From CAIQIA01 sp945861105 (lineage in GTDB: Bacteria > Cyanobacteriota > Cyanobacteriia > PCC-6307 > Cyanobiaceae), in contig CANLCC010000059.1 of the NCBI GenBank assembly GCA_947488815.1, positions 1-12,009 on the forward strand: a stretch of 12,009 bases of DNA. The letters run 5' to 3'. Both the position numbers and the translations under genes were made by a program. The first letter of the stretch is position 1. Each line of letters opens with the position of its first letter. Under the pieces are notes generated by a model, which worked only from the letters and a program-made list of their open reading frames with translations, made no database searches and was not told where the DNA came from. This document shows, piece by piece, positions 1-5,710 of this stretch.

Positions 1-88
1 AAGCTGGCATCGCCACCAGCCCCACCTCCCACAGCGCCCCGCGGGCATCGGCGCCGAAGCCGCGCGAGGAACGGGAAGGAGGAGTCAT
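1..88 (-). CDS. N-terminus of an unidentified leftward gene (partial)
   Basis: An open frame begins with ATG at 88-86 on the minus strand and runs off the left edge after 29 codons. The visible residues start MTPPSRSSRGFGADARG and then turn hydrophobic (LWEVGLVAMPA). A short basic, Ser/Arg-rich head before a hydrophobic run could be the start of a membrane or exported protein, but too little is visible to name a family. No convincing ribosome-binding site precedes the ATG. Frame and codon use match the GC-rich genes further right. Confidence 0.4.
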   Translation of the reverse strand, partial: MTPPSRSSRGFGADARGALWEVGLVAMPA

Positions 89-134
89 GGGGGCTTCGAG
101 GGCGCCTCAGCCTGGGTCTCACCAGTGTGAACGA

Positions 135-217
135 ACCGCAAGCCAACAGACAGGGTGAAGAGATTGAGATCAAGCGTTTAGGAGGCGGTCGCAGAAAAGG
201 CAGACCGCACCAAAGCC
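135..217 (-). pseudogene. Remnant of the 3' end of a SUMF1/FGE-type gene plus its downstream flank
   Basis: Read on the minus strand from 217, the translation is GFGAVCLFCDRLLNA followed by TGA at 172-170. This parallels the end of the intact SUMF1-type gene in this window, GFRVVCLPQDPSLNS and stop. The resemblance continues past the stop into non-coding sequence: accgcaagccaacag and the following ten bases at 135-160 recur at 800-825 with two mismatches. Shared coding end and shared 3' flank indicate a second, mostly deleted copy of a SUMF1-type gene, or a conserved 3' cassette. Upstream of 217 the similarity is lost. Confidence 0.55.
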
Positions 218-246
218 CAGCAGAATTACCAGCATAAAATCATGAA

Positions 247-465
247 GTGCTGGCATCCATGGCACCGAAGGAGGCGGCAGAGCGTGAGGGCATCAGCATG
301 AATCGTCTGGCTCTAAGGCGGCTGGTGAATCAACGAGATGTAGAGATCAAGCCAGACCCATCGGCCCTGGATGCCCTGGCGGGGACCTGGAGTCAGCAGC
401 AGGCCGACGTTTTCAAGGCAGCAATCGCACCGCTGGAACAGGTGGACCCTGACTCCTGGGGTTGA
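247..465 (+). CDS. VapB-like antitoxin, probably N-terminally damaged
   Basis: A 72-residue frame opens at GTG 247; the in-frame codon at 235-237 is a stop. The helix-like stretch AEREGISMNRLALRRLV resembles the ribbon-helix-helix part of antitoxins paired with PIN toxins. The tail LDALAGTWSQQQADVFKAA followed by VDPDSW resembles the C-terminal toxin-binding segment of the same group. The usual N-terminal strand and first helix are mostly absent. An ATG at 242 lies one base out of frame just upstream, which suggests a small deletion near 245. Other possible starts are ATG 259 and ATG 298. The TGA ends two bases before the PIN-domain start at 468, so the two formed one operon. Its partner is broken, so it may be a leftover. 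Confidence 0.6.
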   Translation: MLASMAPKEAAEREGISMNRLALRRLVNQRDVEIKPDPSALDALAGTWSQQQADVFKAAIAPLEQVDPDSWG

Positions 466-467
466 AG

Positions 468-693
468 ATGCGCCCAATCGCCCTCGACACCAACACCTAT
501 GTGGGTTTCAAGCGCGGTGAGGCCGCCTGTGTGGAACTGATCCGCCAGGCAAGACGGCTGCTGATCAGCAGCACGGTACTGGGTGAGTTGCTTGCCGGTT
601 TCGCCTGCGGAGATACAGGTCAGCCTTGATGCCTACTTAGAACGGGTGCCCGGCCTCAGGCTTGTGCGTTGCTGGGGGGAAGTGTTGCCCTAA
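468..693 (+). pseudogene. Frameshifted and truncated PIN-domain (VapC-type) toxin
   Basis: ATG 468 starts the frame MRPIALDTNTYVGFKRGE, with the first PIN acidic residue in LDTN, and continues to ISSTVLGELLAGFACGD, with the conserved Glu in GELLAGF. It then reaches TGA at 627-629, after 53 residues. The similarity resumes in the frame starting at 607, which reads QVSLDAYLERVPGLRLVR and stops at 691-693. That piece corresponds to the helix and strand that follow GELLAGF in PIN toxins. One base lost, or two gained, near 606-612 explains the switch. The C-terminal third with the remaining acidic residues is not found in any frame downstream. Intact relatives run about 130 residues, so this RNase toxin should be inactive. 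Confidence 0.75.
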
Positions 694-853
694 ACCACAC
701 CCCGAAAAACGGCCACGAACCTGATCACGTTGCTGTCCTCCTATGTTCTTGCTGTGAACGGAGTTCCGCCAGCCACGCCACCATGGCAAGCACGACGCCA
801 CCGCAAGCCAACAGCCAGGGTTAAGAAACAGCCAGTGTTGAGGGATTGAGAGA
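694..853. other. Gene-free spacer between the PIN remnant and the SUMF1-type gene
   Basis: I see no coding signal here in either strand. The right part contains the 26-base repeat block (800-825). It also has imperfect short direct repeats built on acgccacc followed by gcaag, at about 788-808. A small gaac/gttc hairpin lies near 757-768. No convincing terminator or promoter was found. Confidence 0.5.
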
Positions 854-901
854 TTAAGAGTTAAGTGAAGGGTCCTGGGGGAGGCAGACCACACGAAACC
901 C
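800..901 (-). repeat. Direct repeat, intact partner of 135-217
   Basis: This stretch holds the last codons of the SUMF1-type gene (GFRVVC onward), its TAA stop at 856-854 and about 50 bases of 3' flank. It matches 135-217 in the same orientation. The best-conserved parts are the 26-base block at 800-825 and the block encoding GF-x-x-VCL. This copy carries roughly 20-30 extra bases between the stop and the 26-base block. The two copies lie about 680 bases apart and bracket the decayed antitoxin/PIN pair. Confidence 0.6.
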
Positions 902-1699
902 GATGCCGCCGTCGTTGGCATTGTCGGGCCGGAGGAGGCCGCGGCACGCCGAGCGACAGAGCCCGGGAGCGGCGCCCCAAGAGCCACCGCGCAGCAGCCT
1001 TGATGTCTCATCGCCGGAGTTGTCCCTCAGCCAGGCACTGCCATCCGTTGGCGCTCCTTCGTAGTTCGAATGCCACTGATCCAGGCACCATTCCCTGACG
1101 GTCCCGTGCATGTCACGCAGTCCCCAGCTGTTGGCGGGGTACAGCCCCACCGGAGACGTCTCCATTCGGGGGTCGACCACAGGGCCATTGGAGTATGAAT
1201 CAGCAGGAATGTAATTGGCCAGCTCAGGTGTGAGCGTGGGCCCGAAACAGAAGAGCGTGGTGGTGCCCGCCCGGCAGGCATATTCCCACTGGGCTTCGCT
1301 CGGCAGGCTGTAATAACGGCCCGTCCGTTCACGCAGGCGCCGGCAGAACGCCATCGCGTCGTGCCAGCTGACCGTTTCTACCGGCCGCTGGTCGCTGTCG
1401 GGCTTATCAGCAAAGGCTGAAGGGTTGCCCTCCATCACCACCCGCCACTGGGCCTGGGTGATGGGGGTGCGGCCCATCAGAAATTCCGACAGCTGCACCC
1501 GGTGCTGGGGGCCTTCGTCTTCGCTGCGTTCGGGTTCATGGGGTGGGGAACCCATCACGAACTCACCGGCCGGGATCCGCACCAGCGGTAGCTCAACTCC
1601 GTCCAGGTGTTCGTCGAGGCGTTCGACGAACACCTGGGTGCGGCCTTGCCAGCGCAACGTCTGCAACGGCACGGCAATGGCCTCCACGGTTGCGGTCAC
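854..1699 (-). CDS. SUMF1/formylglycine-generating-enzyme family protein (C-type-lectin fold)
   Basis: The 281-residue protein shows the family signature in order: LVRIPAGEFVMGSPP near residue 40, GRTPITQAQWRVVM near 75, RPVETVSWHDAMAFCRRL near 105, LPSEAQWEYACRAGT near 130, WGLRDMHGTVREWC near 195, LRGGSWGAAPGLCRSACRG at 235-254 and GIGFRVVC at 265-272. Family members convert a sulfatase Cys to formylglycine or act as lectin-fold binding proteins. The canonical enzyme has two Cys a few residues apart directly after GGS. Here GGSW is followed by GAAPG and only then Cys248, so sulfatase activation is doubtful. No signal peptide is seen. The GTG start at 1699 is the first possible one because an in-frame TAG lies two codons upstream. 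It is divergent from the HAD gene, with 25 bases between starts. The variable-looking C-terminus is discussed separately. Confidence 0.85.
   Translation of the reverse strand: MTATVEAIAVPLQTLRWQGRTQVFVERLDEHLDGVELPLVRIPAGEFVMGSPPHEPERSEDEGPQHRVQLSEFLMGRTPITQAQWRVVMEGNPSAFADKPDSDQRPVETVSWHDAMAFCRRLRERTGRYYSLPSEAQWEYACRAGTTTLFCFGPTLTPELANYIPADSYSNGPVVDPRMETSPVGLYPANSWGLRDMHGTVREWCLDQWHSNYEGAPTDGSAWLRDNSGDETSRLLRGGSWGAAPGLCRSACRGLLRPDNANDGGIGFRVVCLPQDPSLNS
902..976 (-). other. Possible DGR-type variable region in the SUMF1-type gene
   Basis: Codons 242-266 lie between GGSW and GFRVV, where retroelement-diversified SUMF1/lectin proteins vary. The expected variable codons read GGC, GCC, GCT, GGG, CTC, then GGC, CTC, CTC, then GGC, GGC. 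With one exception (GGG) each could arise from AAC or AAT by replacing both adenines. No reverse transcriptase or template repeat is in the window. GC-rich codon use could produce the same pattern, so this is only a candidate. Confidence 0.25.
1603..1637. repeat. Perfect 15-bp inverted repeat inside the SUMF1-type gene
   Basis: ccaggtgttcgtcga at 1603-1617 and its exact complement at 1623-1637 are separated by the five bases ggcgt. In the minus-strand mRNA this would form a strong hairpin about 60-95 nucleotides after the GTG start. It encodes the symmetrical peptide QVFVERLDEHL. The arms pair with no mismatch, which is unusual inside a coding region. Confidence 0.8.
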
Positions 1700-1724
1700 A
1701 ATCTACCGATGCCGCACCGGGCCC

Positions 1725-2936
1725 ATGGGCTGGATGCCCCTCACCGCAGCCGCCCTGGTGCTCACCGCCCAGCTGACGGGCGAACCATGGAAACCCTGCG
1801 CCTTCAACGACACGCCCATCGACTGTCGCGAACGCCACCGCGGTGACGCCCTGCAGGTGGAATGGCGCGACGGCCAGGCAATGACCTACCTGCGCCTGCC
1901 CCAACCCACGACCAACGGCCAGGCGCAGTACCGCGACCGGCTCGGTGGCCTCTGGCAGATGGAACTGCTGCCCCAGGGCAACCGGGTGCTCACCCACACC
2001 AGCAATGGCAACCGCATCGTGCTGCCGCTGCGGCCCGACGACGGCCAACAGACCATGGCGCCAGCGCCGCTGCCCTCGTGGCGTGAAGGGCCCGTTCGCC
2101 AGGCGCTGCTGAGCTGGCTGAAGCGGGTCACCGATCTGGCATCGCCCGACCGTGTGCCCGTGGCCGACCGCATTGCCGTCTTTGACAACGACGGCACCCT
2201 CTGGCCCGAACATCCGCTGCCGTTTCAGCTGATCTTTGCCCTCGACCAGCTGCCCGAAGCCGAACGGCGCCGGGTGCTGCAGGCAGGCCGTGATCGCGAA
2301 AACCTGCAGCAGCTGCTGGCCCGCACCCACACCGGCCTCACCACCAACGAATTCAGCGGCAGGGTGCAGCGGTGGCTGGCCAGCGCCCGCCATCCCCGTT
2401 ACGGCCGCCCCTACGACCAGCTGGCCTACCAGCCGATGCTCGAACTGCTGGACCTGCTGCGCAGCCATGGCTTCAGCACCTGGATCGTCTCCGGCGGTGG
2501 TGCCGACTTTCTGCGGGTGTGGAGCGAACGGGTGTATGGCATTCCGCCGCAGCAGGTGGTGGGCACCACGACCCTCACCCGCTTTGAGCTGCGCAATGGC
2601 CGGCCGGTGCTGGTCAAGACCGCCGAACAGCTGCGCATCAACGACGGTCCCGGCAAACCCGCCGGCATTCAGGCCTTCATCGGCCGGCGGCCCCTGGCGG
2701 CCTTCGGCAATTCGGATGGCGATCTGGCCATGCTGCAGTTCACAACCATGGCGGCCGAACGGCCGACCCTCGGCCTGATCGTGCATCACACCGATGCCGC
2801 CCGCGAATACGCCTACGACAGCCACTCCACCAGCAGCGGCCGCCTGCAGGAGGCCCTGCGTCAGGCACCCGACCAGGGCTGGCTGGTGGTCGACATGGCC
2901 CGCGACTGGTCGGTGCTGTTCCCTCCCCCACCATGA
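1725..2936 (+). CDS. Exported HAD-superfamily phosphatase with an extra N-terminal domain
   Basis: ATG 1725 gives a 403-residue protein. Residues 1-19 (MGWMPLTAAALVLTAQLTG) look like a secretion signal, so action in the periplasm or envelope is likely. Residues 20-125 form a small domain with paired Cys (PCAFN, DC) and YRDRLGGLW and GNRIVLPLR motifs, which I do not recognise as a named family. Residues about 155-390 are a HAD phosphatase: motif I FDNDGTLW, with the nucleophile and acid Asp separated by Asn; motif II IVSGGG; a motif III Lys in VKTAEQ or GPGKPAG; and motif IV AFGNSDGDLAML. The motif set resembles the phosphoserine-phosphatase-like HAD branch, but the substrate is unknown. The frame is open far upstream only because it lies antisense to the SUMF1-type gene. 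The alternative start is ATG 1734. Its TGA overlaps the mobA start by ATGA, so the two are probably translationally coupled. Confidence 0.85.
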   Translation: MGWMPLTAAALVLTAQLTGEPWKPCAFNDTPIDCRERHRGDALQVEWRDGQAMTYLRLPQPTTNGQAQYRDRLGGLWQMELLPQGNRVLTHTSNGNRIVLPLRPDDGQQTMAPAPLPSWREGPVRQALLSWLKRVTDLASPDRVPVADRIAVFDNDGTLWPEHPLPFQLIFALDQLPEAERRRVLQAGRDRENLQQLLARTHTGLTTNEFSGRVQRWLASARHPRYGRPYDQLAYQPMLELLDLLRSHGFSTWIVSGGGADFLRVWSERVYGIPPQQVVGTTTLTRFELRNGRPVLVKTAEQLRINDGPGKPAGIQAFIGRRPLAAFGNSDGDLAMLQFTTMAAERPTLGLIVHHTDAAREYAYDSHSTSSGRLQEALRQAPDQGWLVVDMARDWSVLFPPPP

Positions 2937-3616
2937 CCCTGCCCCCCCTGCGCCCCTGCCTGCTCAGCGGTGGCGCAAGCCGGCGGATGGGTCGCGACAA
3001 GGCCCTGCTGCCCCACCCCGACGGTGGCACCTGGCTCACGCGCACGCTGCAGCTGCTGCAGGCTCTGGGCGAGCCGGTGACACTGCTCAGCCGCCATGCC
3101 AGCCACCTGACCCTGGCCGAAGCCCTGGGGGTGACCGCCATCGCCGAACCACCGCCATGGGACGGGCCCCTGCGGGCCCTGGCGCGGCTGATGGACCACC
3201 ACCCCGATCAACGGTTGCTGCTCTGCCCCGTCGACATGCCCCACCTCGATGGCGCCAGCCTGCAGGCCCTGGTGGCCGCCAGTGACGCCGCCCCCGACAC
3301 CATCCAGCTGGCCCACGATGGCGAACGGCTGCAGCCACTGCTGGCGGTGGTGCCTGCCACCGCACCGCTGCGCGCCCACCTGGCGGCCGCCGTCGACCAC
3401 GGCGAACGGCGCCTGCAGCACTGGCTCAGTGCACACCCGTGCACAGCACTGCCGCTGGACCCCCGCGCCATTCGCAACGTGAACCGGCCGGAGGTTGCTC
3501 AGGCCTTCGGGTCGGCCACCTGCGAAACGCCGTGGGCACAACGATCCAATTCGGCCTCCACCAGCGCCAGCAACACAGCCCGTGGCGCCGGCAACAGAAA
3601 CGGCCCTTCTTCGTAA
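2933..3616 (+). CDS. mobA: Molybdenum cofactor guanylyltransferase MobA
   Basis: MobA transfers GMP from GTP to molybdenum-molybdopterin, making the guanine-dinucleotide form of the cofactor in the cytoplasm. The nucleotide-binding loop LLSGGASRRMGRDKALL is at residues 10-26, PPPWDGPLRAL near 63-73, the metal-binding Asp101 sits in CPVDMPHLDG, and LQPLLAVVP matches the family's substrate-binding region. The closing motif RNVNRPE starts near residue 181. MobA proteins usually end close after this, at about 190-200 residues. Here the frame runs on for some 36 more Ser/Ala/Asn-rich residues, entirely antisense to the HEPN remnant, so the natural stop seems lost. ATG 2933 overlaps the HAD stop, and no other start fits as well. 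Function should be intact unless the tail interferes. Confidence 0.92.
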   Translation: MTLPPLRPCLLSGGASRRMGRDKALLPHPDGGTWLTRTLQLLQALGEPVTLLSRHASHLTLAEALGVTAIAEPPPWDGPLRALARLMDHHPDQRLLLCPVDMPHLDGASLQALVAASDAAPDTIQLAHDGERLQPLLAVVPATAPLRAHLAAAVDHGERRLQHWLSAHPCTALPLDPRAIRNVNRPEVAQAFGSATCETPWAQRSNSASTSASNTARGAGNRNGPSS

Positions 3617-3684
3617 CGCGCGGCGACCGCCTGCTGGGCAGTAAACCCCCAGTCCTTGTCGGGGTACGCCCCATCGAGCGTCAA
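3499..3684 (-). pseudogene. HEPN-domain protein with a large internal deletion
   Basis: A 61-residue frame starts at TTG 3684, overlapping the MNT stop as TTGA. It begins TLDGAYPDKDWGFTAQQAV, which resembles the FxAQQAxEKxLKA helix of HEPN proteins. It then jumps directly to AARYEEGPFLLPAPRAVLLALVEAEL, which resembles the C-terminal helices. In intact HEPN toxins about 40-50 residues lie between these parts and carry the R-x4-6-H RNase motif, which is missing here. The reading frame is preserved across the gap. Its last 118 bases overlap the 3' end of mobA in antisense. HEPN/MNT pairs are toxin-antitoxin systems in which MNT AMPylates the HEPN RNase; this member cannot be an active RNase. Confidence 0.6.
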
Positions 3685-4058
3685 CCGCAGACTGCGGCGG
3701 CGACATACAACACCCGCCCCTCCCGCGCCACGTCACCGAACACATGCCAGCGGGACCCGCTGAGGCGCTGGGCATCGGCGTTGCCAGCCATGACCAGGTC
3801 AACCTTCACCCCAAGCCGACCCAGCGCCCCATGAAAACGCCTCCAGCAGGCCAGCCTGTCGGTGGGTGGAAGCTGGGGCTGACGCGAACCGAACACCACC
3901 ACGGCCTGCACATCAAGTTCGGCGCAAAGGCGCGCCAGAGCGGCACCACAGCGGTGGGGATCCAGACCCGGCCCCAGATCAGGATTGGGGTCGAGCGGTT
4001 GGGGGTGGCACCAGGGAATCGCCGGTGGCGTGAACGGTGCCGCCGTAGAACCAGCCAT
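3681..4058 (-). CDS. MNT-type nucleotidyltransferase (antitoxin partner of HEPN), catalytic segment missing
   Basis: The core reads CAELDVQAVVVFGSRQ, then LGRLGVKVDLVMAGNADAQ and GSRWHVFGDVAREGRVLYVA. This is the layout of minimal nucleotidyltransferases encoded beside HEPN toxins. In active members the GSR motif is followed within a few residues by a D-x-D pair (typically PDSDxDL) that binds metal. Here GSRQPQLPPTDRLACW follows directly, so about 15 residues including the Asp pair are gone. The later VDLV could supply an Asp but not the missing pair. The 30 residues before the core are Pro-rich and atypical, so the true start may lie inside; ATG 4058 is the first start with a standard codon. 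The frame overlaps the HEPN frame by four bases and starts 35 bases from moaA in divergent orientation. Confidence 0.6.
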   Translation of the reverse strand: MAGSTAAPFTPPAIPWCHPQPLDPNPDLGPGLDPHRCGAALARLCAELDVQAVVVFGSRQPQLPPTDRLACWRRFHGALGRLGVKVDLVMAGNADAQRLSGSRWHVFGDVAREGRVLYVAAAVCG

Positions 4059-4093
4059 GCCAGAACGCTACCGCCGGCGATAGCGTGCCCACC

Positions 4094-5113
4094 ATGGTCA
4101 GCGACCAGCTCCACCGGCCCCTGGGGGTGCTGCGCCTGTCGCTCACGGCCCGTTGCAACCTGGCCTGCCCCTATTGCCTGCCCGATGGCCACGAGCCGCC
4201 GGGGCTGCTGAACCATGACCAGCGGCTGGCGGTGATCGGCGCCGCGGCCGCCCTGGGGGCCCGTTGTCTGCGGCTCACGGGCGGTGAACCGTTGCTGCAT
4301 CCAGGTGTCGAGGCCCTCGTGGCCGCCGCCCGCCCCCTGGGCCTGGCCGCCATTGCCCTCACCAGCAATGGTGCGCTGCTCAGCGCCGAACGGGCCCAGG
4401 CCCTGCGGGCCGCCGGCCTCGACCGGCTCACCATCAGCCTGGATGGCACCACGGGGGCCGCGGTGGCGACGATGGCAGGGCTGCGGGGCGGCGCCACAGC
4501 CGGCGAAGAGCTGCTGGCGCGGGTGCTGGCGGCCCTCGACCATGCCGCAGCGGCGGGGTTCGATCCGAGCAGCGGTGCGTTGAAGCTCAATGCCGTGATC
4601 CAGCGGGGCCGCAACGACGACCAGCTGCTGCCCCTGGCGGCCCTGGCCCGGGAACGGGGCATCGAGCTGCGGCTGATCGAATACATGGACGTGGGCAACC
4701 GCAACGGCTGGCACCCGGAAGCGGTGGTGACCGCCGCCGAGATGCTGGAGCGCATTGCGGCGCTCTGGCCCCTCGAGCCCCTGGGCCGCCCCCGCCACGG
4801 CACCGCTGCCCACTGGCGCTACCGCGATGGCGGCGGCCGGCTGGCGGTGGTGGCTTCAGTGAGCGAACCCTTCTGCGGCGATTGCAACCGCCTGCGCATC
4901 ACCGCCGACGGCATCGCTTACACCTGCCTGTTCGCTGCCCCCGCCAGCGGCCTCGACCTGCGCCCATGGCTCACACCCACCACACCGGCGCCGCTGCTGC
5001 AGGCCGCCATCGCCGAGCTGTGGCAGCAGCGCCGCGACCGCTGGAGCGAAGAGCGCCTGGCCGCCACCACCGGCCACCGCCCCCACGCCGAAATGGCCTA
5101 CCTGGGGGGGTGA
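4094..5113 (+). CDS. moaA: GTP 3',8-cyclase MoaA
   Basis: MoaA is the radical-SAM enzyme that converts GTP to 3',8-cyclo-7,8-dihydro-GTP, the first step of molybdopterin synthesis. From ATG 4094 the protein has 339 residues. The N-terminal cluster motif is C21-x3-C25-x2-C28 (ARCNLACPYC). GGEPLLHPG is the SAM-contacting GGEP motif, and SLDG and KLNAVIQRG follow in family order. The C-terminal cluster, typical of MoaA, is C261-x2-C264-x13-C278 (FCGDCNRLR to AYTC). The protein ends in the Gly-Gly pair that MoaA needs for catalysis. All key residues are present. A GTG at 4085 would add three residues and cannot be excluded. No Shine-Dalgarno sequence is evident. Together with mobA and the moaB-like gene it provides early, middle and late steps of the pathway. 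Confidence 0.95.
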   Translation: MVSDQLHRPLGVLRLSLTARCNLACPYCLPDGHEPPGLLNHDQRLAVIGAAAALGARCLRLTGGEPLLHPGVEALVAAARPLGLAAIALTSNGALLSAERAQALRAAGLDRLTISLDGTTGAAVATMAGLRGGATAGEELLARVLAALDHAAAAGFDPSSGALKLNAVIQRGRNDDQLLPLAALARERGIELRLIEYMDVGNRNGWHPEAVVTAAEMLERIAALWPLEPLGRPRHGTAAHWRYRDGGGRLAVVASVSEPFCGDCNRLRITADGIAYTCLFAAPASGLDLRPWLTPTTPAPLLQAAIAELWQQRRDRWSEERLAATTGHRPHAEMAYLGG

Positions 5114-5138
5114 CAGCGGCGACCCTGGTTCACCGGCC

Positions 5139-5261
5139 ATGCCCGACTACCGCCCCCCGTTTTCCTACAACGGCCGCATCCGCCGCGCCCTGGTCGACGT
5201 CAGCGGCACACCGGTCGACGACCTGCGCGAACGGATGCGCCAGATCCTGGCGCGGCAATAG
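5139..5261 (+). pseudogene. Short frame resembling the C-terminal end of an arylsulfatase
   Basis: Starting 25 bases after the moaA stop, ATG 5139 encodes 40 residues: MPDYRPPFSYNGRIRRALV, then DVSGTPVDDLRERMRQILARQ. Arylsulfatases commonly end with a strand of the form PPF-x-F/Y-x-G-x-I-x-x-V-x-V-D followed by a short helix, and this fits well. Nothing else of a roughly 500-700 residue sulfatase is present, and the frame merges upstream into moaA. I read it as a leftover tail, possibly now expressed as a small protein. The family call rests on recalled motif shape only. Confidence 0.45.
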
Positions 5262-5290
5262 CTGTTCAACCCGGCTCAGGGGTTGAGCAG
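5262..5290. terminator. Hairpin between convergent genes, probable bidirectional terminator
   Basis: ctgttcaaccc at 5262-5272 pairs with gggttgagcag at 5280-5290. The 11-bp stem contains a single G-U wobble, and the loop ggctcag has seven bases. It begins right after the stop of the sulfatase-like fragment, and the vapC TGA lies inside its loop. There is no clear T-tract on either side. Confidence 0.55.
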
Positions 5291-5710
5291 AACCAACTGA
5301 CGCGCCGGTAACAGGGGGACGAAATCCCGATCAAAGGTCGCAAGGCATTCGCAGCGGGCCAGCACGGCGGCGGCGATCCAGCCATCGGCAATGGCGTTGC
5401 CCACCAGGGCGTGCTGCAGGCAGAGCGGCTCCAGCAGGGGCCATTCGCTGCCAAGCGGCAACAGCTCCACGCCATCGGCGCTCAGCAGGGCCGCCAGAAA
5501 TGCCTGGGCGCCAGCCAGTGGCGTGGGCTCAATGAACACCCGCGGATGGGTGACCAGCCGCAGGAAACCAGCTCCCACCATCGGCAACAAACGCAGGCGA
5601 TCACCCCGTGCGGCAGCGGCAAGGGCTCCTTCCAGCCAATCCATTGCGCAGTGGTGATGCGGATGGTCGGAGCGAGAGGCCGCCACCAGCACGTTCACAT
5701 CGGGGGTCAC
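5276..5710 (-). CDS. VapC-type PIN-domain toxin
   Basis: The 144-residue product belongs to the PIN RNase fold and is likely a toxin that cleaves RNA. It starts with PDVNVLVAASRSDHPHH, containing the first metal-binding Asp. GAGFLRLVTHPRVF in the middle is typical of one VapC subgroup. HALVGNAIADGWIAA follows, and the end is ECLATFDRDF with the late Asp residues. Length is normal for the group and no break is seen, so it looks functional. The GTG start at 5710 overlaps the antitoxin stop as GTGA, a standard vapBC arrangement. The loop of a strong hairpin contains the stop codon. Confidence 0.85.
   Translation of the reverse strand: MTPDVNVLVAASRSDHPHHHCAMDWLEGALAAAARGDRLRLLPMVGAGFLRLVTHPRVFIEPTPLAGAQAFLAALLSADGVELLPLGSEWPLLEPLCLQHALVGNAIADGWIAAAVLARCECLATFDRDFVPLLPARQLVLLNP

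Noticed and set aside
1425..1724. A 100-residue N-terminal extension of the HAD phosphatase
   Set aside because: These codons are antisense to the SUMF1-type gene and end just before a good signal peptide at ATG 1725.
1593..2825. A 410-codon open frame on the minus strand
   Set aside because: It is antisense to the HAD phosphatase, which has all four catalytic motifs.
3806..4813. A 335-codon open frame on the minus strand overlapping moaA
   Set aside because: MoaA cysteine motifs and the terminal Gly-Gly on the plus strand are decisive. The minus-strand frame has no motif.
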